NCBI RefSeq assembly: GCF_041260155.1
Contig: NC_091939.1
Location: 42,340,370-42,404,369, forward strand
Source: Ptychodera flava
Taxonomy: Eukaryota; Hemichordata; Enteropneusta; Ptychoderidae
Reading direction: 5' to 3'
DNA length: 64,000 nucleotides
The translations under genes and the position numbers were made by a program. The stretch's first letter is position 1. Every line of letters begins with the position of its first letter. The notes below the pieces were generated by a model. That model was given only the letters and a program-made list of their open reading frames with translations. It was not told where the DNA came from and searched no databases. Shown in pieces: positions 14,111-26,445 of the stretch.

Positions 14111-14384
14111 TACCATTACACCAGTTTTTCTGCAGATCTTTACTGATGTAAAGACTGCTGACACACAGAGCTGTTCGGTACATCTTCTTCAGAGGTGCAA
14201 TTTTCCTGTCTTTTTTTGTTGCAAAGGAGACATTATTTGACTGTAGATATTATTGCCTTTTTGCCCATATTAAGATAAAATAAACGTTACTTGCAGTACA
14301 TCAAGCCATTGGTCATGTTGTTGTTTATTTCACCAGCACTTTGATAGAAATCTAGGCTATTCAATATGACTTGTATTCAGAAGA

Positions 14385-14960
14385 AATGAATCAAGTATAG
14401 GATAAAGCCCAAGTACGAGGGCTCTTCTGGTATATAAAGTCCAACCCAACGATAAAATGTCGAGCGAGGCCGCAGGCCGAGACATTTTATCTTAGGGTTG
14501 GACTTTATATACCAGAAGAGCCCGAGTACGAGGGTTTTATCCGACTTAAAAACTATCGCCCCTAACTGGTATATTTTCATTTTCAATGTGTTTACGTCAA
14601 CCGTCCCCTTTGTCAATGTAACATGTTTAGGATATGAATTAAAACTTTTATTTGTGAAATAGCCTCCCAATGTAATGGAACATCCTATAAATGCCCTAGG
14701 GCACATTATATAAATGCCCTAGGGCACAGCAGAGTTTGTGTTGCAGCTGGTTTCCGCTGTGTTACCAAATTTTAATATTAAAACGTACCAGATGTCTACA
14801 AATTATGACATGTTCATTTTTGATTGGACAGTACTTTACTACGGCGCTGTCATTCGTTTTGGAATTTGGTGACCAAGGCTTTATGAGTAAATAAAACCCC
14901 TGAATTGAGCACTCTAATTGGTCAATCAACAGTAGATAGTTTTTAAGTATGATTAACCCC
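14385..14960. mobile_element. Fold-back element with terminal hairpin
   Basis: A left arm at about 14390-14452 and a right arm at about 14494-14552 are near-perfect inverted repeats (both read TATAAAGTCCAACCC or its complement and carry CGAGTACGAGGG), separated by a GC-rich spacer (GAGGCCGCAGGCCGAG). About 380 bp of unique sequence follows, and GATAGTTTTTAAGT near 14936 inverts the ACTTAAAAACTATC that closes the right arm at about 14544. Same plan as the element at 60090-60615. Confidence 0.65.
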
Positions 14961-16614
14961 TTTACCGTAGTTTCTGCATGGGGTTAAGAAACTGATGTAA
15001 AACTGAATCCTAACCCTGCTCATGAAATAATATCACAAGTTCAAAACTGTTCTTTATGAAATAACTCAATTTTCAAAACTGACATATCCACCCTTTGTCA
15101 CAAGACTCTAATTCTAATTGTCCAAATCAGCAACATCCATTGTTGTTTTCAAATGTATGTCCAGCATACTTCTAGGTACATACCGGTACTTCCTGTTAAA
15201 TTTGTTTCCTGTTGGTAGTTATCACCATGGTAGCAGGTTAATAAGTCTTTATAAAAAGTGATATTTTTCAATTTCATGCCACTTGTATTAACACCCTTCT
15301 CCACACACTTGCAGATCCATAGATACAGAATTATCTATGGCGGCACCATTAGGTGATTCAATATGCCAAGTTAAGTAAAATTTGGTTCAAGGTCAACGTC
15401 TTTGTCAACATCTTTGTCCCTACCTGTTGACACCTACTTGAATGTCCAGCTGGATTGAGGTTATTCTGGACACAAAGGAAATTCATACTGTGTCACAGTG
15501 TTATAGTATAAGCCTTCAAGGTAGTCTCATATGTGCAACAGACTTTTTACAAAAAACAGGGTCACCAGTGTGGTTGTTGAACCCAAAAACATGGCAAGTT
15601 CATTGTGTTTGTTGGTCAGTGTGGTAAACCAAGGCGTTTACCACTTCTTCTCAGAAAGCTGTTATGTATGTAAAGGGACATTAAGCAATGGTACAGTATG
15701 TCTCAAACCATGTTTCTTTTATTACATACATGTAGGTTTCACAAACCTATGACAGCATTAATACTGAAGTTCAAAAACTTAAATCTTCCCCTGACGATAT
15801 ACCGTCAGACATCAACCCTTCTCTTGAATGATTGCCTTCAAAACTGAAATCTGCCTGGGCAGAATATCACAAAGACTTTGAGTAACCCTGCCATCCTTGA
15901 GTGTGTCATGTTTCTTGAGGTCATATGTGGAGGGCGATTTTAAATGAACAAGATTTGCAAGGATAGGGAAACCCCAGTTGATAGTCTGTTATTTTGTTTT
16001 TCCCTCATCTACTTTCTTTATTCAAGTATTAGAAATTAAATCTGCAGAAGTCTACCCTGTTTATGATTTTAAACAGAATGCAAAATGACCTTGGAACAAA
16101 GTACACATCGCAAGTCATTTATTCTGATGAAATGTCACAAATGTCTGCAAAGACACGGGAGTTACTCTGTGTAATAAACATTCAGAGATGAAACTGTCTG
16201 CCTAATTCATCTTTTTTGACAACAACAGCTGCTACATCAGTATCAATGTCATCATGTTATCACTTAATGTGTTCATCTCTTATGGCTGCCGTTGAGGGCG
16301 CCATCTTTTGTGAAATGCTAACCTTACAGTCATGCTTAGTGTTGGCTTGATAAGAAAATTGTGTAAGCACTCCACAGCAGTGGTGCTCTGAATAGAAAAT
16401 ACAAAAAAATACTTCCATTAGAAATACTCTTAAGACATAAATCTATTGGCAGTAGATAAATGTAAGTATCATTGTTAGAAGTTGTTTGCTGTGAAACAGT
16501 CTATTGTTTTGGTCTTTCACTTGCTGTATCGTTTTGGTCTGTCACTTGCTGCACAGTTCTTGACAATCTCCTGTAGTTGATTTCATGTTTCCCGCAATGT
16601 CAAGCTTTGTCAGA
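14961..16614. other. Intergenic stretch between CCDC74 and RFC2
   Basis: No coding exon recognised on either strand. The part below 16614 is probably RFC2 3' UTR: AATAAA signals on the - strand lie at 16118-16123 and 16017-16022, about 490-600 bp past the RFC2 stop. Confidence 0.6.
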
Positions 16615-19600
16615 TCATTCTGGTGATTCAGTCTTTTGACACAACCTTGCCAATAATCCTGACATCTGTAACAGAGACTGCACACCTTCAGCTATCCGTA
16701 AGTGGGTGTAACCAATCTCCTATGGAAAATGAAAATAAAGGATTGCACTGTGAAAAGCTTCACTCTCATCAAGAAAACTCTAAATCGTTGGCCGACAACA
16801 GTATTAACGGTGGCAAGATGAGCCATGGTAACAAATTCGGCATGCAGCAGTACACCAGACATACATGTACCCGGTAATGACACTAGAGGGCTCCCTTGCT
16901 ATTCTGGGTTCTTCAACAGTCTTGACACAACTATACATTTACAGCAAATTATGAACGTACATCTGAAATAACTGCTGATAGTGACTCTACATAATTTAAC
17001 AGCATGGGAATGGTATTTAAATATATGAAGTATTCAAAAATATAAAATTTCCCTGCCCTGGAATATATTGCAAACTGTAGTTTTCAACAAATTTCCCAAT
17101 CTGCAGCCTTACCTTGATGAATTCTAGCTTTATGTATTCAGGTATCTGGGCATTCTTACAGACTCTAAACATATTGTTTATGATATCCTCTGAAGAATAT
17201 CCCATCATCCATAGATGCTTCATCAGTTTATAAGCTTCATCAATGTTGGCGTCCACACAATGTTGCAACATATTCTTCACAATCAGTGGGTGTGGTTCAT
17301 CACATACCTACAAAAATGCAGAACAACAAAATATTTTGACAAAGGTATTAGAAAAAAAGGATGTAGTGTTTTCTATGTTGTATCACTGGTAAATCTGCAC
17401 TTTAAAGCCATCCGTGGTTTTTGTCAACTGTTTTTTTCCAAAACTCTGAATGGGGAAATTTCAGGCTTGGGATTGTATATTTGATACTTGTGAATAGCAA
17501 TACAAACTGGGAATTTAAATTACAATTCTAGAGCAGCCCTGATGGATAATCACTGACAAACAGCAGGGTTGCAAGCGTTATGAAAAAAGTGTAATGTCAA
17601 TTTTTTTTTAAAGTCCCCGTCTGCATTTATAAGTAAAGAATGCCAGAATTTCTATAGGTATAAACAGGCCCTTATGTGACAGGTGAAAAATTTCCAACAC
17701 TGTCAAAATTGAAAGAGGTCGATATGTCATAGATATCTAACAAGTTGATTTATTGATGAAGGTGAGAAACCTGTCACCTTTGCTTGATGAAAAATACATT
17801 TGTAATGAAATTTTTTATGGAAAACACACCTTGAAGACATTTTCTCCGGTGACATCACCAAATCCCTGCCACGTTGACTGCAAGTTATTCAGTGCCTGTG
17901 TAAATGTAAAGTGAATAATAGTTAATATTGAAGTTTTCATTCTGGGTGAAGGTAATACAAAAACGACAGAAAATGAATCACTTAAAATACAATGCATGTA
18001 TGTCATCTTTTTGCTCAACTGACTGCAGTCATTCTCTAGGTCAGCATATATCTGGCAAATATCGCTATGTGACTGACACAACTGATTGTGTTCATACATT
18101 GTCTTATGTTTTGAATCTCAAAAGGCTCTTTATCATCCATCTTTCTTATGCAATTCTAACATATCCAAATCATCCCTCCCAATTTATTATCCCATTGTGA
18201 GAGAACTGTCCTGCATTGACCTCAGACAGTACGACTACTACGTGTGGATATGTGAAACATCCAGGACATACATACAGTGAAAATGTGTTGTAGTTGTCAG
18301 TGTGCAGTGGTCCTGAGTTATACTTATTAGCATAGGAACAACAGCCCACTTTTGATGTCATCACATTCCTGAGCAGTGGTTCTGGCAAGACCTCATAACC
18401 TGCAGTTACTCACAGCTATGCTGCTCATGGTGCACTTTGTGTGCCGATCAAGCGCAGACGCATTATAAAATCTTATAACATTTGTACCTGTCTCATATCT
18501 CCCTGTGATGTAAAAATAATAGCTTCCAGTCCACTGTCATCTGACGTCACTTTTTCCTTTTCAATGACTGTCAACAGACGATTTAAAACCTGAGCATCTG
18601 TTAGCTTGGAGTACCTCAAAACAGCACATCGGGACTGAATTGGTTCTGAAAATTAATAACACCACATCTTGAGTGAACAGTTTTATTTGACGGTCATAAT
18701 TCATTCTTTCAAAGAAAGAAATTGTTTGCAGTGAAATATTTAGCATTCTTGGTTCTGAAATAGATCATAGCAGATACACAACTTTTATTATAATAATGTT
18801 GCAAAGCCAGAGAAATAGCTACTGACATTCAATACAGTAACCTGCAATTTCAAAATAAAATTGCAAGGTCTTGTTAACAAAACAAGCCAGCCATTTCTAA
18901 AATTCAGAAATGATTTCAGCTTTCACATCAAGATCCTCACATGTGTGTATATATACTAAATATCACCTAACACTGTCACACGTTTTGTTTTCCAAAAGAA
19001 AACATAATTTCAACTTTTGCTGACTTTGGCTACCATTCTTGAAACTAATTCAGAAATAAAACTACAGTATGTATTAGAAAATCTGGTCAATTTCTTAACT
19101 ACATGAATATACTCTCTGCCATAATGGCATGGGAGCATAAAAATCTGATGCGTTGGACAGAAAGCATATCCTGGCATTGCTTACCAATGATTTTATCTGA
19201 TGTGTTGCAAGCTAATGCAAAGCGAGTGGTTTTGGAGTAAATCTCCATGGTTCTCCTCAGTGCCTGCTGCGCTCCATCTGTCATACTGAAAACAATCATA
19301 GGACGATACTTTTTCATCAAGATGTGTGGACTTTGTTGAAATATCATAATAATGTTATTTTCTGACAATATAATTTACTGTCTAAATTAATCCTCTTTCT
19401 ACCATGCTCCATAGACAAACCATAGAAATAAATACAACTTGAGAGAAAGGGGATTAACTTCTTGTTTACATAATATTATATAGGGCTCAGCCCTTGGTGT
19501 CGCGCCAGGGGTTAAGATTGGCAATGTTATTTGTATTGATTCATGATAAAATGTAATTAATTGTTACTTCATAAACGTATATATGACAACTATGCCCAGT

Positions 19601-20712
19601 TTCCCTCTGATGAAAGCAGTTCACGTACGTACACGCGCGGACGTCAAACCCTGCAGCAGTGCAGGTAGGCCTATAGATTTTCTGTAACGTGTAAAAATTT
19701 TGGACAAAAATTGGCAAGTTTTACATTGATAACAGCCTATTGCGTTAAACAAGGGACGTATCATGCAATCATTATCATTGCAATGGTAACCGCACTGCCC
19801 AACTTCCACTTGCAAGCTGAAAACTATAGCGTTCCGTCTAAAAACTGGCAATTTTTGAATTTAACTATTGACACTGGGGGCGCTTTTCTAAAATTCAATC
19901 CCAGCATTCTTTGCGTATGCCACCGTTCATATGCGCGACTGTTTTCTCCCTTTATCTATATTAACGATATTCTGTATCAGCGACAAGGTGCATAATAACA
20001 TTTACTGGCTAATAAAAGAGGTATATTTTATAAATGGCATGTTATATAATAATAATTTGTTTCGTATTTGTTTATTTACGAGTACTCAAAAAAAAAACAT
20101 GGCGGCGCCCACGAAAGAAGGGTACACTTCCGGTTACTCGCATAGTATATTATGAATAAGCGCATGCGTAGTCAGTAAGCCGCTGGCGCGACTATTATCC
20201 TGCACATAATCAGCACAATCGTGCAGTTAGCCAATAAGCATTTTCACAGTTGTTTTCTACTATGATATCACACATTTCCGCACTGAAATTTTCAGGAAAA
20301 GTGCTCAATATATTCAGATCAAGATTCACACTCATCCATGAGGTTTACTTTCCAGACAGAAATGTATACTGGATCTTAGGGACATGAAAATTGCTGAGTA
20401 CAAAACCAGATAAACAGAGCTCAAATGAATGAACACTACAGACACACTATTTGATGACACTGTTACCTGTCAGCTTCATCCAGGATTATAATTTTATGTC
20501 TTCCTTTAGGCAGTGTTACTTTCTGCTGTGCAAACATTTTAATCTTGTTCCTGACAACATCAATACCTCTGAAACAGAAATTATCCTTTTTGTTTGCTAG
20601 TTGTTTTTGAGAAAGGTTTATGTATGCAATCAAACTACCACAACTATGTTGTCATTACTGTAGTTAGTTCCAGAGACCAGCTCTGGAACTGTTAGTTTTT
20701 GCTCACTTTCCT

Positions 20713-20755
<43 letters not shown>

Positions 20756-23700
20756 CTATTTCCGGTATTACTACCATAGAACATGCTATACACAAATTTT
20801 ACCTTAATTACCCAGAATGCATTGCGACACGCTTATGACGTCATCGCTCATCTCGGACGGGTTTTACGGGCATTTCTTGTTTGTTTATTTATTTATTTTT
20901 TATTTTGCATTGCTCAACTATCATATTGCGTTCAGCTATTAATAATTCTAGCTTTCTTTCGCTTTGTTTTTTGTTGCTTTTTGATTTTATTTTTCTCTAA
21001 ATACTCGCCGTACGTGGCGCTATACTGTTTCGCCCGAATGCTCATGGTTGAATGACATTAACAATGGCGGCGGATACGATCGCTTCGCTCGCATAGAGAG
21101 AGAAAAGTAGGCTTTCTGTAAGTTTACAAGCGCGGCTGGGCACATCGTGTACCTAGGCGAGGTGGGTGTGCTCGAAAACGAAGATCAATGCAAAATTTGG
21201 ATTCAAAATCGGCTGTTTTGGCAGAGAAACTGCCCGCCGTATTTCTGAGGAGCCACGAGAGGATTTTCCTATATCAGTCTGCGGGGCTATGGTCAGATTG
21301 TGGGAGGCCGTTTAATGCCGCTAGCACACAGCAGGGCTAGCCCTGCCATGCAGAGCTAGGCATTCATAGTGAACTGTCTGTCACCGCACCGGCATGCGTT
21401 GGCTGCACGTAAAAGCAACTCAACTTTCCAAGATCAAACGGTCAGTATCTTGTGAAAACAGCGACATAGCAATGAAAATTGTTTTAGTCTGTGCTTTTAA
21501 TCAAATGAAAATGCATGTGGCCTCGGCTTTCAATTTCAACGGCCTAGGTCCGATGTTTCCTCTCGTCTGATCATCGTCGTAAACCACGCGCCTCTTTACG
21601 GCAACAACTCAGCGCTACCCGTCAAGCAATTGATTTTTGCGTAGGTCAGCGGAGCGAAAATTATTGCTCTGGCTCGCGAGAATGTCGTCTGATATACATT
21701 TCCGTGCGTTGTCGCCCCCGTATGTATCTGTTGCGTTTTTACCGTACATGTAGGCATTTGTAATCTGTGTACTGTAATTGCCCGGACTGCCTTGCTTTTA
21801 CTTGCATTCTTTTGTTTACTGCTATCAGCCCTAACTATAGGTACGTGCTTGAATATTAAAATCCAAAGCACTCTTTCATTCTGCACCTATCTTTGTCACA
21901 CATTCTCTTGTTTCTTCCGCTGCTCTGGTCTCTGGAACTTCGCTTTTGCTTGCAAATGCTTTCTAGTTTTTCAATGTTTTTGCTCATACAAAAAATGTTA
22001 TACTACAGGACAGTAGGGAGATATTAATTCTTTAAATTTAACTTTGGCAAAATTTTTGATATTACTTCTCTGTATCTATATCAAACAGAACCAAGAGTGT
22101 AAAGCTTAATGGTTGAGTAAAGGATTGACAACAAAAGATGCAACATCAGAAATGCGTGTTTGCAGGAAAGTCACATGTACATTGTAATGTGCTCATGAAT
22201 TTTTCATCAATTTTGTAAAGTTAATTTTAAAAACAGCTTTTCCCTTTCATTGATGATATTCAACAACTCACCTGTCATTTGATGCATTGAGTTCAAGGAC
22301 AGCATCTTTGAAAGCTGATCCAAGTAATGTCCTTGCCAAACACAGTATACTTGTTGTCTTGCCAGTACCTGGTGGACCCTGTAAAAAAAATATAAAAGGA
22401 TTCATTGAATTTTTTGATGATATAGTCTTGATTACAGTTCAATAAACAGATTTTAATATTCCCTGTCCAGTTTTTGCCAAGATAAATGATTTTCTTGTAG
22501 ATATATTTCTTTTTCTATGATCAGGATTTCTGGGTAGAAGTCTATGAAGACCTGAACAGCCCATAATTATCACTGCAATTGGTATCATGCAGACACACTG
22601 CAGTCATCTTTGTACTGTCATGGGACAATTGTTGCATCCATTCCTATCATTAACCCTGCAAAGACTTGTGAACAATTGGTGTTTCAGAATGTTGTACATT
22701 GATATTAATGTAACAGATCACAGTCCCTCCACACACGATGGACTGTAAACAGATTAATGTTTTTGTTAGGGTGGTGACCACATAAATTTTACCAGGCCTC
22801 CCCAGTCATGTTACCAGGGTTCCCCTGAGAATATCAAATGCAATCATATTAAAAGACAACAGAAATGTGACCTGGGTTCCTAAACCAGGAAAGTCACATG
22901 TAGTGTATTTACATGCCTAACTTATGTACCTTAACCTTAGCAAAAACACTGCAGATTGTCAGTTGTCAGAAACAACATGCCTTGCAACATCCTCACAGGA
23001 TGAAGTGAGAACAAAGCTTGATTGCGGTGTATTTAGATGTGATACCATCAAAGATAACAAGTCAATTTAACAGAGACAGATGTGAAGAATTATGTGTAAA
23101 CTGGTGAGATGAAAATGAAACCATGTTATCTGGAATTTTGCCAACTCTGAAAATGGTAAAATTAGAGTCTAGGACAGACTTACAGCAATAATGATATTTG
23201 GAACATTGCCGTCTTTGGCAAATACTCCCAGTCTACTGACAGTTTCTTCATTGCCGACAACTTCATCCAATGTCACTGGCCTATACTTCTCAACCCTATT
23301 ACAAACAAAAGATTTAAAGAATAATAACAAAATTAAAATTGTTGATGTACTTGTTGCAATAATTGACCTTTTTCTCCGTGAGAAATGGAAAAATATTCTA
23401 CAGATATAATTGGATGGCATTTTTATGTACAGTACAACTTCTACAGTGTTTCATCCAGAGAGGGGAGTGAGGGGATTCCCCCTCTGTGGACATGTTAGCA
23501 CCTAGTAATTTGTCAAGGGGGAAGGGACCACCCCCATGAAATGGTGCCAGTCACACCTTACAGATACAAGTGGAACACATGAACTGGTCTAGTTAAAGTT
23601 GGAAATCACCCCTGTTGATACCATCCTGGATGAAACACTGCTTCTTAGAACTGTACATGCACTGAACTAACAATGTAAACATGAAGCTGTGACATTGATA

Positions 23701-24782
23701 GCGTTATGCTTCAAATACTAGACAGGTAGTTGTGTCCTTTTTGTTCGTTGACTTCACTTTTGTAATGATTAAAAAATCCAATTATGTGGTAAGCACAAAC
23801 CTTGGCCAAGTACCCCCGTACGTGTAACAGTCACATGCAATAACTCTACAGCCTGCCAAAATAGACATAAGGGACTGCAAATCGACCATGGTACAAAAAA
23901 AGAATATTTGACACTGAGCTCATGGGGAAATGTATTACTCATTAATCCTTTATAAACTTCTGTTTCCATGGAAACCAATCGCATGGATGATGCAGATCAT
24001 CATTTTCATACTGAACTCCAGGATAAGAAATGACGGAATGTTGAGAAAACAAAACAAAACTCTAGTTGTTATTAATTGCAACGATGTAAATGTTCCCCTC
24101 CTCGCATTGTACTGGCTGAGTATCGCTGAGCTCAATGAATCATGATGACAAAGTGACATAAACCACGGTTAACTACCTCTATGCATAAACAAAAATATCA
24201 CTTACGAGTTTCATCATGCATATGATCATAAATGCCACGTTTTCATCAAATATACTTCGTTTGTTATAGTTTATCGTACCTTTCTCCACCCTCCGATACT
24301 ATAATTTATAGTCTGTGCTATAATCTACAGTACTGAACAAATAAACAAATACAATCTTCACATTCTTCAATGTAAGTGTCCTGGTGCTCAGTCTCCGGTC
24401 TGATCTTGTGTACAAGTATGTTTCACTGTCATGATGTAAATCTCTATTTATCGTACTGATGGACCCGGTCCTTGCACCACCTTGAATAACAAGGGCAGTA
24501 ATTTGCAGGTAATGGTAGCCTACTGGGACTGGCGAACGGCGAGACTGAAACAACGCACAGCATATTATGCTTTGCGTTGTTTCAGTCTACACTGGAAATG
24601 TGAGTCAGTGAGACCATCTCTACTACCTCCATGGTGAGACTCACTATCTATGATCATACTTACCATGGAAGTTCATAACCTGACGATGATTTCCCAGGTC
24701 TCGTCGCTGTTGGCTTTGATTCTTTATTACTGGTACTGGCGCCGTCACCTACTTCCATCGCTTCCCCTGTTTTTTCCTCCAT
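16615..24782 (-). CDS. RFC2: Replication factor C subunit 2 (clamp loader, RFC40)
   Basis: Complete gene, nine exons on the - strand: 24664-24782 (ATG at 24782), 23184-23295, 22272-22378, 20467-20568, 19185-19285, 18488-18645, 17830-17895, 17113-17307 and 16615-16719 (stop TGA). Total 1065 bp, 354 residues, the same as my memory of the human protein. All junction phases agree. Domains: AAA+ ATPase with Walker A GPPGTGKT at residues 78-85, Walker B IIILDEAD at 139-146, and the RFC-box SRC arginine-finger motif at 185-187; the C-terminal collar carries the conserved [13 protein letters not shown] near the end. [16 protein letters not shown] opens the AAA+ domain. With RFC1 and RFC3-5 it loads PCNA on primed DNA; Ctf18, Elg1 and Rad17 loaders share it. 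The N-terminal ~35 residues are low-complexity and poorly conserved, as usual. Introns hold several MITEs and promoter-like sequence, listed separately. Confidence 0.98.
19480..20215. mobile_element. Possible inserted element in RFC2 intron 4
   Basis: GTCGCGCCAGGGG at about 19499 and its inverted near-copy (CCGCTGGCGCGAC) at about 20179-20192 bracket ~700 bp that is richer in CpG than the surrounding intron. No target duplication was found and the repeats are short, so the boundaries are tentative. It contains the YY1/ETS/NRF-1 cluster. Confidence 0.35.
20096..20169 (+). promoter_or_regulatory. YY1, ETS and NRF-1 sites clustered in RFC2 intron 4
   Basis: Within 74 bp: AACATGGCGGC (YY1) at 20096-20106, ACTTCCGGT (ETS family) at 20126-20134 and GCGCATGCGT (NRF-1) at 20160-20169. 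This trio is typical of TATA-less housekeeping promoters in animals. It sits between RFC2 exons 4 and 5, with no annotated start nearby. Confidence 0.45.
20708..20754 (+). repeat. (TTTC)n microsatellite
   Basis: About eleven TTTC units in RFC2 intron 3, next to a short hairpin (AGTTCCAGAG...CTCTGGAACT) at 20667-20691. Confidence 0.9.
20780..21720. promoter_or_regulatory. CpG-rich block with a CRE in RFC2 intron 3
   Basis: Visibly richer in CG dinucleotides than the flanks. It contains a palindromic TGACGTCA at about 20836 and ACAATGGCGGCGG at 21061. It may be an internal promoter or regulatory block, or an inserted element. No exon was recognised in it on either strand. Confidence 0.35.
22719..22736 (+). 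repeat. Solo end of the CACAGTCCCTCC MITE family
   Basis: CACAGTCCCTCCACACAC matches the first 18 bases of the MITE at 58730-59224. No inverted partner was found nearby, so this is probably the remnant of one end. It lies in RFC2 intron 2. Confidence 0.45.
23444..23640. mobile_element. Short hAT-like MITE in RFC2 intron 1
   Basis: Ends CAGTGTTTCATCCAG and CTGGATGAAACACTG are exact inverted repeats. The CAGTG start is the usual hAT pattern. 197 bp, no coding. The flanks (ACTTCTA / CTTCTTAG) resemble a decayed target duplication but do not match cleanly. Confidence 0.7.
24542..24588. repeat. Hairpin in RFC2 intron 1
   Basis: AGACTGAAACAACGCA and its exact reverse complement, separated by 15 bp that are themselves nearly palindromic. 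It lies within 80 bp of the exon 1 donor site. Confidence 0.75.
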
Positions 24783-24818
24783 GTTCAGTTTGTTTCAATA
24801 TTGCTCCCCACGTAAGAC

Positions 24819-24827
24819 TTTCCCGCC
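24819..24827 (-). promoter_or_regulatory. E2F-like site upstream of RFC2
   Basis: TTTCCCGCC, about 37 bp before the RFC2 start codon. It matches the E2F consensus TTTSSCGC. Replication genes, RFC subunits included, are classic E2F/DP targets in animals, so position and sequence agree. Whether it lies in the promoter or the 5' UTR is unknown without a mapped start site. Confidence 0.5.
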
Positions 24828-25159
24828 ATATATTTCTGTAAATACAGATTGCCACCAAAATGTAAAGGACATATCTATTGGACGACTACTACAGAGTAGT
24901 AGACTGTGAACGAATAACAAGCCCCGTTGCATGCAGAACATGTCGGGGTTGGCTCAGGTCGTTTGAGGTCTTTGCTCATGCGCACAATGTAAATGTACAG
25001 CAGCGCAAATTTCGAACTGTCGTCGGGCCTGTCATGAGAGATACATGTACTGAGATAGGCAGCCTGTTTTTTGAAGCGAAATGAGCAATTTTATTCCGAG
25101 TTACAGGTGAGCTAATACCCATTGCTTTCATTTCCATGCGGTACAGGCTGCACTTTGTC

Positions 25160-25442
25160 AGGTTATTATTACCACTGGCACTAGACACGTTGCTTCGCGA
25201 TCGGTACTGAATCACACTGATTCACAGTAAACGTTGCTGCGGATCCGTAGCCCTATAGTACCTATACCACTCCCTTAGCTGGTTATGTTGGGGGAATGCC
25301 ACTCCCCCAACACAACCAGCAAAGGGAGTGGTAGGGCTACGGAACCGCAGCAAAAGTAAACAAAGAGAGACTGTTCACTGTGAATCAGTACATGTACATG
25401 TACCGATTGCCAAGCGACGTGTCTAGTAGTGCCTGTGATTAC
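25160..25442. mobile_element. Large fold-back palindrome
   Basis: Two ~125-bp arms form an imperfect inverted repeat around a short centre at about 25300: CTAGACACGTTGCTTCGCGA pairs with the CCAAGCGACGTGTCTAG side, ATTCACAGT with ACTGTGAAT, GCTGCGGATCCGTAGCCCT with AGGGCTACGGAACCGCAGC, and GTTGGGGGAATGCC lies at the tip. It has no coding. The AGGGCTAC motif recurs in the neighbouring element and at 53930-54014. Confidence 0.75.
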
Positions 25443-25454
25443 TGTTAGTTACAG

Positions 25455-25668
25455 TCGTAACCACAGGGAATTGAGTAATCTTGTTGTTGTTGTTGTTGTT
25501 GGTTGTGTTGGGGGAAAGGCCAAAGCCGGACACTCTCGCCATACTCGTAGGGCTACACGTTGGGCGACCTACGTCGTTTTTTGGTCACGATTACGGTTTT
25601 CTTTTACAATTATCTACAACATCGACAAACAACAGCAAGGAATGACACATTGTTTTTTAATATTTTTT

Positions 25669-25699
<31 letters not shown>

Positions 25700-25876
25700 C
25701 CATCAACAACAACAATAACAACAACAACAAGATTACTCAATTCCCTGTGTAGTAGGACGGGAGTGACGTGGGCGACCTACGTCGTTTTTTGGTCACGATT
25801 ACGGTTTTCTTTTACAATTATCTACAACATCGACAAACAACAGCAAGGAATGACACATTGTTTTTTAATATTTTTT

Positions 25877-25916
<40 letters not shown>

Positions 25917-26100
25917 CCATCAACAACAACAATAACAACAACAACAACAACAACAAGATTACTAATTCCCTGTGAGTAGGACGGGAGTGACGTTGGGCGA
26001 CCTACGTCGTTTTTTGGTCACGATTACGGTTTTCTTTACAATTATCTACAACATCGACAAACAACAGCAAGGAATGACACATTGTTTTTTAATATTTTTT

Positions 26101-26131
<31 letters not shown>

Positions 26132-26320
26132 CCATCAACAACAACAATAACAACAACAACAACAACAACAACAACAAGATTACTCAATGCCCTGTGTCGT
26201 AACCATAGCTGCAGTACAATGTGTAGCCCTACGAGTATGGCGAGAGTGTCCGGCTTTGGCTTCGCCGCCTGCGGCGTATCCAAAGCCGGACAATCTCGCG
26301 CTCGTAGGGCTATACAATGT
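25455..26320. mobile_element. Composite fold-back element with three ~220-bp tandem copies
   Basis: The outer parts are inverted: CACAGGGAATTGAGTAATC at 25463 against GATTACTCAATGCCCTGTG near 26178, and CCAAAGCCGGACACTCTCGC near 25520 against its complement near 26240. Inside, a 218-229 bp unit (GGGCGACCTACGTCG ... ATTATCGTCATCATC ... AACAACAACAAGATTACT) repeats three times, near 25560, 25770 and 25995, each with (ATC)n and (AAC)n runs. The open frames across these runs are simple-repeat artefacts. Confidence 0.75.
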
Positions 26321-26445
26321 GCTATGCTGTGGGACCCACATGGAGGTTTTGCTTTAGTATGCGAGCCGGCCAGCAAATCTTGTTTTTGCCGACCGACTTA
26401 CATTATACCCAGGAAAAACCTGAGTTACAGCTCTGCAGCTTCTTC

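Noticed and set aside
25429-26376. Open frames rich in Ile, Asn, Val or Asp
   Set aside because: They are translations of (ATC)n and (AAC)n simple repeats in the tandem copies.
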